Under the pieces are notes generated by a model. The model was given only the letters and a program-made list of their open reading frames with translations, made no database searches and had not been told where the DNA came from. Positions 1 to 11,357 of a stretch of 64,000 nucleotides of DNA are shown piece after piece; within the stretch, counting starts at the first letter, position 1; every line of letters begins with the position of its first letter. The stretch is from NCBI GenBank assembly GCA_024752435.1, contig CP103034.1, positions 1,766,137 to 1,830,136 on the forward strand, given 5' to 3'. The translations under genes were made by a program, and so were the position numbers. Source of the stretch: Allantophomopsis cytisporea (lineage: Eukaryota > Ascomycota > Leotiomycetes > Phacidiales > Phacidiaceae).

Positions 1-1810
1 GCGTAAATGGCATACTTATCACTATTCTTTTCTGAGAGGGAAGTCGAAGTTCGTCGCGAACCATTTGTTTGGTGTGTCGCAAGGCTAACTGATTGAAATA
101 CTTCTTGAAATATTTTGGGTGATTAACGAGACATGTGAAGTATTTACTCTTGGAGTAAAAAGGCTCGCATCGTAAAAAGAACAGGAGACCATAGAGATCA
201 TCGATATGACGGCGAACAGGAGTACCGCTGACACCCCAAGCATTGATTCTTGGAATCATTTGGGCAACTTGAGCTGCATTGCTTACACCGCTCTCAATCA
301 TTTGAGCCTCATCAAGACAAACCCGCCACCATGCGAGTCTCACAAGAGGTGATTGAGGGCGTTCGTACCTTGGTTCCCTGTTACGAAATGCGCGATCAGG
401 TGGCGGTGTTGCATAATGTATCTCTGCAGCTAATACACGATAGGTGGTGAGGACAACATCGTAAGAGTTGAGCTTATCAAGCCATCTGTCGTTAGTAAGC
501 TTGGAGCCTTTCATTCCTTTGTACTCAAAAACAGTCAAATTCGGAGCATGTTTCTCGAGCTCAGAAACCCATTGCTTCAAGATTGAAGGGGGCGTGATAA
601 TCAATGTTGCCGCGGTTTGACGTATGACTGGATCGAGACCATGAATATGAAATGTGAGAGGTTGTGGTGCTTTGTGCAGTGTGATCAAAGCGGCTATTTC
701 AACTGTTTTCCCAAGTCCCATCTCCTCTGCAAGTATGCCACCCCTTGTTAGCTCCATTGGCAGAAATATCTTCCAAAGATCTCGAGTGGCAACGTCAAGC
801 AGTTCACTGTAGAAAAATGGAACACCGTCCGCATCCAATCGTTTTTCAAAAGATTTCCTAATGCACTCAAGATCATCATGTGGCTCCGTGACTCCCATAA
901 GTGCTGATGCTTCTCTTTTGAGCATCCAAGCCAGAGTTCGCTTCTGGAATGGATAAAGGTCAGTCGCCATACCATCAGTGACGATATTGCTGGCGACGCT
1001 GTCATCTGCTGGTGGTACATATACACTCTCATAAAACGATTGTGCAGTACGGCTGAATCCAGTGTCCATTGGGATTTTGCCATGATTCAGTGCTAAATAA
1101 GCACCTCTCACTTCGTTGTCGAAGGAACTGTAATCCCGTGGGTTTGCCCATCTCAATGTAGATTCGTTCAGCCATTGAACTTCAAGATCGATCTGCAAAC
1201 AGTCGGTATTTTGAATGCACAATAACTTGAAATGGATGACAACCGAAGATTGCATGTTCTTTCCTCTAGCGTAAACCGATGCCGCCTGCTGTATTTCCTG
1301 GAGGATTGAAATATCCCCATCGCTCGTGAGAGGCTCCAGATGTGTGTCAACTACGCAGACGGTTTGCTTGCTCTGCTGTGCTTTAGAGGTCTCTTTGCAA
1401 TATACTCGGAGCCTGTAAGGAACATGACCATCACAGTTAGGGTTATACGCCTCGAGCGTTACATTTCCAGGGCTGCTGAAGCTTTTTGTAATCGCAGGGC
1501 CGAGGAAAACCGGACCGTCGATTTCAGTATCTTCATCAAGAGAGTTACTACAAAAATCTGTCGCCAGACGCAATCTTCTCAGTATAATCATAGGCTGATC
1601 CTGGACCTTCACAGTCGCCACTTTCCGTCGCTTGCGAGGTGGTTCGCTCCTATCAGATGTGGAACTACCACGAGTTACAAAATCCTTCAGAGTCTGGGGT
1701 AGAGCATCTGAATATTAAGTCAGTATATTTTAGAACCCGCATATATATATATGAACATAGGGAGTACCTCTGGAATGAGCTCTGACAACTCCGAGTTGAG
1801 AGTCATCCAT
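1..1810 (-). CDS. SNF2-family helicase, SHPRH/Irc20-like (3' part beyond window)
   Basis: The gene is cut by the left window edge; the first 583 or so codons are present. I place the start ATG at 1808-1810. A 14-codon first exon is followed by a 60 bp intron (1708-1767), and then one uninterrupted frame runs to base 1. Visible motifs are a basic nuclear-localisation-like stretch PPRKRRKV near residue 40, the SNF2 Walker A loop (GGILAEEMGLGKT, about residues 336-350), the TAATLIITPPSILKQW block that follows, and the Walker B variant DEAQ (about 480) in CLDEAQMIES. DEAQ with a long N-terminal region is typical of the SHPRH/Irc20 group, which are nuclear DNA-dependent ATPases and RING ubiquitin ligases in replication-stress and recombination control. 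The RING and helicase-C regions would lie outside the window, so the SHPRH assignment within SNF2 is inference. Confidence 0.85.
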
Positions 1811-2812
1811 CTGTCACGTTAGGCAGACACTACTGCTGTCTAACGATATCAACCACACTCTAGTTATCACGTTGGGGTTAACCTTGTGCGATCCACAGTC
1901 TTCAGACAATCGTGATTTAATGATTGCTCGTGACACTTAGTATCTGATGAACGTAGAGCTGAGGTTCCGTGGGTTACTATCATGGAGATAACAGGATAGC
2001 TAACGAGGGAAAAAAGATGAGGAGGGGGAGGGGGAGGACCATGGTCAACTACTCGGCATGGGTCTGGTTCAGCCTGGTCGAACTTCTTATCGATAAGGAA
2101 TTAGCGCACAGCCTCGAGTTTAGTAAGCAATGTCGGCTAAGTTTCTCCAATTCATAACGTATAAGGTAAGGTAACCAAGGTGTGCATATCTTAATACTTC
2201 AAGTCGTTTTTTGTTTGTGACATTATCTCTTTTTCCTTCCCTAGACTTACGGACCAAAGATCCCTCTCAATTACGTGTATATATGACGGCAGAGTCTTGG
2301 CAGAAGTATCCAAATATATCTTAGGGGGCAATCAACCATTGGAAGGCCTCGTGCTCAACCTAGACGCGGCCGGGTAAATACGAATGAATAACTGCTGCTG
2401 CTTACCACGCGCATAATTCTATTTGTGATGAAGATTCACTGCCAACTAATTTTAGACTCAGCCGCATAGAATAACAACTGTAAATATGACTTGATATTGA
2501 GATTACACAAAGTCGCTGGTGAGTCGAGTGTTTGTCATGGGATTGAGTGGGAATTATCAATTGTCAGCAATAATCACGTTTTGCACTCCAAGTTTCCTTG
2601 ATCACATGTATGTTAACGTGGTAAAAATAATTGAGCATGACTTCCTGCTCCCAATATGATTCGTGTATATTCTACGTATAGCTAACTAAGCTGGGTATTT
2701 CTCCATATTAATGTATCCTCTGTGAAAAAGAAAAAAAAAACTCCTCTCAAATCGTGTATCAGTCATTAATCGTGATCCCCAATCACTCCCTCAATGAGAA
2801 GACCTCTCACCC
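1811..2812. other. Intergenic, no gene seen
   Basis: This stretch lies between the start of the SNF2 gene and the end of the bZIP-like gene. Short ORFs (for example 1969-2157) show no recognisable motif or family. It should contain the SNF2 promoter and the bZIP-like terminator, but I see no distinctive site. Confidence 0.6.
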
Positions 2813-3370
2813 CTATCGCCCAGAATAATAATATCCCCCCCTGCCACTTCCACTGCCACTTCCCTCACTGCCTCTCTTCTCGGCTCCTTTCTTCACTACA
2901 TGGCTTAGACTCAGACTTCCCCAAGGTAAGCCGCTCAATTCCTCGTCGGTATCGTACTCCACGTCAGCTGCAGTGCGATAGACGCCGCCAGCCTTGTCTC
3001 TATTTTCGCTGTCCCGGTATTGGGCCTCTTCCTCCTCCTTCTTCTTATCCCTGTACTTTCTCTGAGCAAGACGATTCTGAATACGTCGTCGTTCCTCTGC
3101 ATCCGTCACTGTGGTCCAGTCATCCTTTTTGCTAGAAGCGTGTTTAGAAGATGAAGATTTATGCTTGATTGAGCTGGAGGAGTGAGATGAGTGAGAGGAT
3201 TTGCTGGAGCGAGAAGACATGGCTTTGGGCTGATTGATGGGTGTGACTGTTTCTTCTGATGAATATCCAAATCCTATATCCTCTGAGATGTCGAATGTTT
3301 CGTTCTTGATTTTAGGAGAACCACGTGAGGGTTGTTTGCCTTTGGATTGAGATTTTGAAGATGATGACAT
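2813..3370 (-). CDS. Small protein with AP-1/Yap-type bZIP basic region but no leucine zipper
   Basis: A single-exon frame of 185 residues. Residues 1-90 are Ser/Lys-rich and low complexity (runs of SSK and HSS). Residues 92-111 form a clear bZIP basic region, with RIQNRLAQRKYRDKKK at 96-111. The N-x-x-A-Q-x-x-Y-R spacing matches the fungal Pap1/Yap (AP-1-like) class. The region after it is acidic (EEEEAQ) and lacks the heptad leucines of a zipper. The C-terminus is Gly/Ser-rich and ends in YYYSGR. DNA binding as a classical homodimer is therefore doubtful. It may be a short regulator of the type common in ascomycetes or an annotation with a missing exon. The basic region is directly visible; function is inferred. 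Confidence 0.7.
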   Translation of the reverse strand: MSSSSKSQSKGKQPSRGSPKIKNETFDISEDIGFGYSSEETVTPINQPKAMSSRSSKSSHSSHSSSSIKHKSSSSKHASSKKDDWTTVTDAEERRRIQNRLAQRKYRDKKKEEEEAQYRDSENRDKAGGVYRTAADVEYDTDEELSGLPWGSLSLSHVVKKGAEKRGSEGSGSGSGRGGYYYSGR

Positions 3371-6300
3371 CTATCGCCAGTAAGAGACAGCAAAATTATC
3401 GCTTGGCCTGAATAGAATTGTGACTGCGATTGGAGATATTGAGGTGAGAACGGAGAATGTAGCTCCACGAAGATGCCTCTTGATGTGTTTGAACCTGATA
3501 GTATATTTGGAAACTCGTCTTAATATAAAGACAAGCCAAGAAACTCTGACGAGGAAGACGATGATAATGATGATGATGATGAGAATGAAAAATGATCTGA
3601 GAACTGAGAAGTATACTTATACTTGTAATCACAAACACAAAGTTTGAATATAATAATAGCAAAAAGAAATGAGGAAGAAAAAATCACGGACAGCTTCAAG
3701 ACGAATCGTCACGCTCCTCAATACCCCCAACCCCCAAGCAGGCAAACGCCAGAGATCCAGGTACGATACTAACATCATTGGTGGAGGAGGCTACGCAAGA
3801 CAACTGGGGGTAACCGGGGGGCCAAGGGGACGAAATCGGCCTGACCGTTGCATACGACGCCGTCAAAAGCCATCTGGGTAGGCATCAACTGAGGAATCTG
3901 GCTGCGAGTGAGAGATTATGGAGAGCGTTCGATGTGACCAGACTTGCGCGGCACATTTTCCAGAAGCGCCAGGCTGCCATAGGCGAGAGAGGACAGACAA
4001 TACCTTATGGTAAAGCGAAAGGTTCGAGAGTGCAAGATGCTTACTTGCTTTAAGCTTGAAAGGCCTAGAAGGGGGAGGTCAATGGATGACGCATAGTTAC
4101 GCAAACCCTTTGGCGAAGGGAGTCATACTTGAAGGTTACCTTTCTGCAGGGCTTCTGACCCCCCCTCATGGATTGTCTCTTGTCTCTGTAGTCGACTTGA
4201 CCCCTGCCTCAGATATGAGGGTCGGGCCAATCTTCACGATGTATGCATGCGTGTTGGTTCTTCGTACCAGTTCGTCGCGTCCCATTGCGAATACTTGACC
4301 CGTCCTGATTGCGCATTGTGCCGTATACTGTTCGACATTGTGTTTGGATATATCCTCGATTCTTGCTTAATGATTGAAAAGAAGAAGAACATGCATACTG
4401 GAATTTGAATGGAGAGATGTTTGATGAGGCTGCTGCTGCCTGAGGAGAGTGGAGCGGTAATGTAAAAGTAAGCATGGGCTAATATCTTCCCGAACCGAAG
4501 GGGCCGAAATACTCAGTCACCAGTCTATTGTCCTCAGCTTCCCAATCTTTTCGTTCAGTCTTATGATCATTTCGATGAAATATTATGTATCCTGGCATCG
4601 GGCAGTGCAAAAACTCCTCTCGAGATCTCGTTCAAGATTCAAGATGCTGCTGCAAGAGAAGATTGACAGCATTTGCAGGTATGATAACATTGGGAGTGTG
4701 ACCAGTTTTACGGATCGGATAGGAATGCACAAAGCTCAGGAACCGACTCCGGAGTACGTCAATTAGAGTGGAGATGCAGTGTGAAGGTGGGTAAGATATG
4801 GCGAGGATGAGGGAATATGCGAAAATGGGGGACGACTATTACGAGGTATTCTAGGAAGAGAATGGCTGTGAGCATCACAAAAATCGATTCTATGCATGGT
4901 GAAGAATAGGATGAAAGGAATAAAGATGAAGATCAAGTGGAAAGTCTGAATCAGAATCATAGTCATGATCATAGTCATGATCATAGTCATAATCATAATC
5001 ATGATCAGAATTATCTTAGTATCTATCAATTGGTCCTCATAGGATAAGGCATTCCAACTTCTGCCCCAAGCCCCAACTATGTACTCAAGGTTGAATCTGA
5101 ATAAGCATATCATTTTGCTCTCCCACCCACTCCTACTCTAATCCTGAATGCTGGGTCCGATCTGTGGCGAAAATGACAAGTTTCATCCTCTGATTGAAGC
5201 ATAAACGATAATCTACATAGCACAGCATAGCACAGCATAACGCGGCGAGACATAAAACGTAATCTTGGGTGAGGCAGCTATATTGAAGCACATGAAATCT
5301 CGGTGAATAGAGAAGAACGAAGTCGTTTCTTGAGATTGAATATACAATGAATACACCTACGTAGTACAGCATTCGCTACATGCTGCTATTCACAACTCTA
5401 ATCAAGGTTAAGATGATAACCAACCGCGTATACACATAAACATGCATACGTACCTTAACCATGTAGTCTGATTCCCCGACCGTTCATGGAAGACAAGGGT
5501 ATTATTCATGATCGACGAAACTCTGAAGACACAATCATGATAGGACAGGGCACGTACGCCGAAGAAGTCAGAGTACTCGTAAACATCCAGAATAAGGTAG
5601 GTAGCACAGCGACATGGCCAACATCTTCATCCAAACTCCACCCAAAGCAAAGGCCTGTTGAAAGTCAATAAAAATGACCTGCATGACTATACACATTGAT
5701 GAGAAGTCACAAGAGCAGATGTGCAGGACAAGTCGCCGACGACCGGTACGGACCCCTCGACCAATGCACCACCACCGCACCCGTGCCGTCGCGGCAAAGG
5801 GCCAGATACGGCACGAATGTGGATGTATTGACTGGGCGGTATGCGGGTCACTGGAGTGGCAACGTCTTCGGATGCGTACTCATTGGCGTGTGCATTGGCG
5901 TAAGCCCTCGATTCGAGGCGTCGTGAATCTGTCAGTAGTCAGATCAGGGTCACTCTGAAGTGGGTGTGGTGGTACTTCGGATGACAAGCATGTATACGTT
6001 AGGTACATGCGATTGTTTTCTTTTCAATGATACATTCAAAGAGTGTCCATCACTTGAGAGCAGAGATCTTGATTCCACGCGGTATCAACCTCTCTTGTTC
6101 TTGACACAATAGGTCAATTTCATCTGTGTTGATTATAGGTCAAATGAGAATGCTTGTAATTGAAAACCTATCACTGGTCAAGAGTCCAACAAGCACACGG
6201 GTCTCCTGTAAGGATTTTCCCAATTGTCTTCTCATAGCAACAGAATCGCAAATCAAATGCTAACAGTCAAGGATGGTTGTCAAGATTACCAAATTGAACG

Positions 6301-6612
6301 CTCAGGAATATGTTCTTATCATGAATGCCACGACAACAATACAATCTCGTCGTAAACAGAGCGTAGGGAACCACGTAACCATCGCAGCCTTACAGCCTCT
6401 GTTCGAGTTTCTTTGCTTGGCAGTCACTATACCAGATTGTTAGACCTGCATATCAAGAGTACAGAGCCACGCATACATTGACGTTACAGCAACGAACTTC
6501 GGTCTCGAAAGAGAAAGACGAAAGTCCGACCAGTGACATGACATGAATCCATTGTCCACCAGATTATGCCTATCTTACAAAAATACAATATCAACCATTC
6601 ATTTTACATCTT
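3371..6612. other. 3.2 kb gene-poor intergenic region
   Basis: I find no convincing gene on either strand. Small ORFs such as 3669-3881, 4056-4298 and 5674-5958 lack motifs. The stretch holds a GAT-rich run near 3556-3582, an ATCATAGTCATG-type repeat near 4957-5008, and a locally GC-richer patch around 5735-5930 without a supported coding frame. Confidence 0.5.
4957..5008. repeat. Short tandem repeat, 12-mer based on CATAGTCATGAT
   Basis: About four imperfect units of CATAGTCATGAT in tandem, degrading into ATAATC units on the right. It lies in a gene-free region. Confidence 0.8.
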
Positions 6613-7275
6613 TCACTTTTTTCTCTCCTCGCTCCTCCTCTTAGCCCTGACCTCGGCCTGTCGTCTCTCACCACCATCAATCTTATGACCTCTTCTGTCC
6701 TCCCACAACCCCTCAGCGACCTTAATTTTCGCCTCACCCCCATCGGTGCCCTTGACAGGTAGCACATGCGGGCCCACGATAGTATGTGCGCCCTGCACTC
6801 TAAGCCCCTTCACCGGCTGCTCGCTGACTCCCTGCTCGCCCACATTCAAGATGGCCTTGGCCTTGCCAGGACTCAGAGTAGCAGTAGCAATGTGCGAGCC
6901 CGGCTTTGGGACCTCGAGAACCTTCACTATGGCCTCCCCGTCCTTCACGAACTTCAGGTCGCCCCCAATGCCGTACTGGCCCTTCCGGAACTTCTCGCGC
7001 CATCTGAGAAGATATCTGCGAGCGCGTGGAGGCTCAACGCCCAAGTCTTTGAGCTGCGGCGAGGTGAGTGAGAAGAGTGCTTCCCATGTGGGGATTTTCG
7101 TGGCATGTTGGGAGAGATTTCTGCCGATGAGGGTGAGGAAGGTTTTGGAGTCAGGAACGAAAGGTGTAGGTGGTGGGATTCGTGGAGCAGGCATGCGCTG
7201 ATGAAGGCATCTTGCTTGTTGGAATGGGAGGAGAAATGAAGGTATAGGACGGAGTTGGGATGGTCGGATTATCAT
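6613..7275 (-). CDS. Mitochondrial small ribosomal subunit protein mS41 (Fyv4-like)
   Basis: Single-exon frame of 220 residues. Residues 1-35 are basic, hydroxylated and lack acidic residues, as expected for a mitochondrial presequence. Residues about 44-100 form the IGR domain, named for the IGR tripeptide in FLTLIGRNLSQHA, with the conserved LKDLGVEPPRARRYLLRW segment after it. This domain defines yeast Fyv4, now known as mitoribosomal small-subunit protein mS41. The C-terminus is highly basic (RAKRRSEERKK), as in many ribosomal proteins. At 220 residues it is longer than yeast Fyv4, as I recall it, but other filamentous fungi have similar extensions. Expected location is the mitochondrial ribosome, in translation of mitochondrial mRNAs. 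Confidence 0.85.
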   Translation of the reverse strand: MIIRPSQLRPIPSFLLPFQQARCLHQRMPAPRIPPPTPFVPDSKTFLTLIGRNLSQHATKIPTWEALFSLTSPQLKDLGVEPPRARRYLLRWREKFRKGQYGIGGDLKFVKDGEAIVKVLEVPKPGSHIATATLSPGKAKAILNVGEQGVSEQPVKGLRVQGAHTIVGPHVLPVKGTDGGEAKIKVAEGLWEDRRGHKIDGGERRQAEVRAKRRSEERKK

Positions 7276-7809
7276 TTTGACGATTCTTGAGACATTGTGT
7301 CAGTAATTATTCCTCAAAGAGATTGTGTGCGAGACTCACAGTGTGCAATTGGTCGTGCGACCCAATTGATTTGTTGACTGGTGCTGCTGTATATTTTGTG
7401 AATTCACGAGAGCGCATTTGAGATGGCTTACATAAGCGATATTGCTAGACTGGGTTTGGACGAGGCTGACAGCCTCGCTCCACCACGATGAGATCGTGAT
7501 GATAAGTACTGGATGAGATCAACAGACTTTATAAGTTTGATTTTAACAGCGTTATGTTCTCAACGTAATTCATCCATTCCAGTGTATGCTGAGAAGCATG
7601 CAAATTTCATGTGGAAAAAACCATACTAGATCACCAGGTCATAACAGCGATTATCAAAAAATCCATCGCTTTTGTTGAACCACTAGCACAGTATGTCTAT
7701 CACAAACTCCCTAAACCCCGGATATACCACCTATCACGCCAGTCCCAAACACCAATCTAATAATACACGCTCAGTACCTCTGTAGCAAGATTATTCCTTC
7801 CAAATCCAT
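7276..7809. other. Intergenic between mS41 start and Ies1 stop
   Basis: About 530 bp with no ORF of note. It should hold the mS41 promoter and the Ies1 3' UTR. Confidence 0.5.
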
Positions 7810-9918
7810 TCAATCAACGTCCATTTCCTCCTCCGTCTCATCCCCTCCAATACCAAGCAATGCCTTGTCAACATCATCAAGGTCTTCCTCCGCATCAACT
7901 TCACTTCCGAGGCCTAGAAGCTCCTTCTCCATCTCATCAAGATCTTCTTCCTCCTGCAGAACAGTATCACCTTCCTGCATCTCCTCGGTGTCTTCCTTGG
8001 CCTCCTGCACAACAACTTCCGGCTTAGCGACCCTGTTCGTACCCATTACGCCAAGCTCTCCGCCACGGTGAGAATCCCATCTGTCTAATCTCCGACCCAT
8101 GCGTCTGAATGCAGCTGCATATGCAGCAGCCTCTTCACCAAAATCATCATCCTCAGATTCGAGTTGTACAAGACCAGCAAATCCTCTCTCTCGGAAGGGG
8201 CCCTTTGGCTGACTGAGACTCTCTTCGCCCTCTGAGTCCTCAAACGGATTCTGAACTCGATTCAGCCTTGCCTGTGCTCTGACAAACGCCCCTTCTTTCC
8301 TCCTCAACTTTCTGGCCTGGTGATGTTTCTTCCTCAAGCCACGCGAAAGAATATAATTTACACGTTGATTGCGATTCTGCTCTACTGCAATTTGATGAGC
8401 GGTCAAAGGGCGCATACGTCGTGTAGAACCTTCCACGCCAATGGTAGACATCGAAGGCACAGGCGACGAATTAATATCCATAATTTGGTTTGCTAAGGGT
8501 GCTTTGCGACGTGTACTGTTGATGGCATTCATTCTTACGGCCCCATATGCTCTTGGGGGCGGAGTGGACCGGTTGCTGTCCATGTCAGACTCGTATTTGC
8601 TTGGCCTAATACGGGGAAGCAGTGGTGCCGGAGAAGCCCCGTCTTCGGGTGGCAGATTCAACTTCGGTTTCGGGCCTCGTTTTGGTGGGAAGACAGCCTG
8701 GAAATCAGCCTGGTCTGCTTCAATGATACGCTTGCGTTCGCGCATCTTTTCTTCGCCATACTCAATTTCGCGGGGTTTGTCGACATTCTCCTTTTTCTGT
8801 TCTTCTTCGGTGAGGACCTTGAACTCAGGAACACCTTGGTTGCCATGGCCTTGACCGTAATCAACTCCTGGTCCAAAAGGATTCTCGGCAGCACCTTCCC
8901 TCGTAAAGTCAGATTGTAGGTAAAACCACATCAGCCAAAGAAATGCCATGGCACGAGAATGACTGGAAAGAGAAGGGCGCATGATGAGGTCGTAGAAATC
9001 GCGCTGAGGAGGAAAGTGCACATCGGTAATACGTGGGGCATATTGTGCTAAGACAAAGATGAGGTTTACGGGATTCGTTCGTGGAATTGGAGTATTCGTA
9101 ATTTTGTCCAATGACGTGGGCTCTTTTCGATCTTCCGAAGCTCCCTTCAAGATGGACTTCAGTCGAGGTGCGTCTTGTAATTGCTTATAAGAGTTCGGAT
9201 CTTGATAGGCTTGTAGCGAAGGAATTGCGTGATAGGTACGTAACTGCGCGCGCATCTCTGGGAAAACTGTTCAGCTGTCAGCGGAAATTCCATGTGAAGA
9301 GACTCAGTAGATCTTACAATTCAAAGTGGTGTTCATCCTTCCAAGATTGACCAGCAAACAGACCATAGCCATGTTCTTTGCCGGTTCATGCTCACTGAGT
9401 AGCTTATCCCTCAATATCTTGCTGGTCTTGCTACTTCTCGCCATCGCATCAATGTAGAGCTCAGCGAACGTCTGCATGCCCAACGTCTCGGGCTCGTAAG
9501 AATTGGTGAAGACTCGGTCGGTATTGTTAAAAACATAGTACAGAAAGTCGTACTGGATATCCTTTCTCCAAAGCGGCTCGCCATCATCCTTCTTAAGATG
9601 ACGAACCTTATTGCCCGAATAGATGGACGCATTAGGAGCATTCGCAGCTATCTCCTTCGCAGCAGCAGCCTTGGCACGTTTTGTTTGTCTCGGGGCGCTG
9701 GAAGGGGGAGCTTCAGGTTCGTCGAGGATGCTATCACCATCGCCTTTGGCCGAGGTAGCTCGCCTGCTCGGGGTGGAAGCTGACAGGAGATCGGGGGCAG
9801 ATTTGGCGCCGCTGCGCGGGATATCCACGGGGATCGGGGAGGAGGCACTGGGCATTCGGTCATCTACTTCTGACGCAGCGATGGTCGAGGCTGGTGAGCG
9901 AGCACCGTCGATATCCAT
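7810..9918 (-). CDS. INO80 chromatin-remodelling complex subunit Ies1-like
   Basis: Two exons: 9318-9918 and 7810-9266, joined across a 51 bp intron (9267-9317, donor GTAAGA, acceptor GAACAG). The join gives 685 residues and restores NFFPEMRAQLRTYH at the junction. I recognise the Ies1 signature in exon 1, where a KKDDGEPLWRKDIQYDFLYY segment (about residues 110-130) is followed by VFNNTDRVFTN. Exon 2 begins with the conserved YHAIPSLQ and PPQRDFYDLIMRPSLSSHSR blocks. The middle and C-terminal parts are basic then strongly acidic (DLDEMEKELLGLG and related repeats). Ies1 is a fungal-specific nuclear subunit of the INO80 ATPase complex, acting in nucleosome sliding, transcription and DNA repair. 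Length is close to the yeast protein. The family call is from memory of conserved motifs. Confidence 0.85.
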
Positions 9919-11357
9919 CGTGAAATTTATCGACGATCAAGTCATGCAATTGTGGATGGAATATTGTCGAATCTTTGGTGGATGGACTTGGAAGCTGGAT
10001 GGATCAAGGACTGCGTGTCTCGAGTTTGAGAAGGAACGGTGCGATACTCACTCAGAATACGTAACTTCTAATTGGCGTCGCGTCCGCGACTCGGTAGAAC
10101 TATTTGCCGCGTTCCGCTAAAGTGCTTCATGATCCCATCACCAACGTCAAAGAAAAGTACCACTCCATCGCCATTGCTCCTCTCATCACCGTCAAATTAC
10201 GACTGGAAGTAGTTTATAGGTACTGGAGAGCTTGGTCTTAGATGATGCAAGGGTTTACAGACATAAACATATAGCGGAGAGAGCCAGTGGGCCATTGATA
10301 AACCAGGAATAACGATACCGATCTTGGTGTAGAAGCGAGTGAAAGGCTTCACCAACAACTACATGCACGTTAAAGTCCAAACCCATTCTATATACATGTA
10401 ATCAGACGTCACTTCACATTCAATGCAAGCCAGAGAAAGATTATGTAAACTTTTTAATTTCTTTTGGAATCCTCAGATCGCCCCATTTCCACTTCCATAT
10501 CTAGCCCTTCGCGGTAGCAGCTTTCTGCCTCAAGATGTGCTGAGCCTCAGCCATGATGGACAAGGAGCACTTCCATAAAATGCCATCAGCGTAAAAGAGG
10601 TATAAAAGCCACATCAAAAACATCAAAAGCCCATGTTCATCTTCCATATCAGAAAAAGAAGAGAGGAAAAAGAGAAGGCTCGTAATGCATTTATGATGGA
10701 CGCCGCTGCATGTAAGAACAAAGATGGAAAAGAAAAAAAGAACATGCTGCCAGGTCTAGGCACTCAGTCGTGAGATCGTGAAGCTCGATAATGTCCTCCC
10801 CCAACTTTCCAGTTCGATGCCTCCAGATAATGAACCCCCGTCTCCAAGCACAATGACGAAATTGTCAGAGGAAATTCCACTTTTGTCTATGAAAACAGTC
10901 AAAGAGAAAAAAAGGCTTCAAATAACAGCAAAGGTGAAGAATCTATGTGGTAGCAACGACCCTCGAAAAACAAGAAAGATTACGCTGAGAAACATGACGG
11001 TCATAATGCGTTCGAGATCCAGGGGTATCTTCCATCTTCTTTCCTGGGTTGAAAGCATCATGAGCTAAACGCCAGAATGGGCGTCTCATGCGTCCGCCTA
11101 GTCGCCCTTGATGTATGGGGTATCGAGGCGAGAAAAGCTCGTAGCAAAAGACAACGCTATCTATCGTATCGTATGATTTTGGTGTCGAAAGACGAGCAAA
11201 AGATTTCTCGCAGAGGCCGTAAACAGTTTCTTTTTGTATGATCGCGCAAGACGAGACCGAAGATTGCCGGAGAAAATGAAAAGCAATGAAAGAAAAGGAA
11301 AAGAAAAGCAGTAGTCGTAAGAAAAGAGTTCGCTGGTGATGTTCAGGAACGGATGAT
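9919..11357. other. Intergenic, Ies1 promoter and Ded1 3' flank
   Basis: About 1.4 kb between the Ies1 start and the Ded1 stop. ORF 10778-11068 shows no motif and looks spurious. The right half is probably the 3' UTR of the highly expressed Ded1 gene. Confidence 0.5.
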
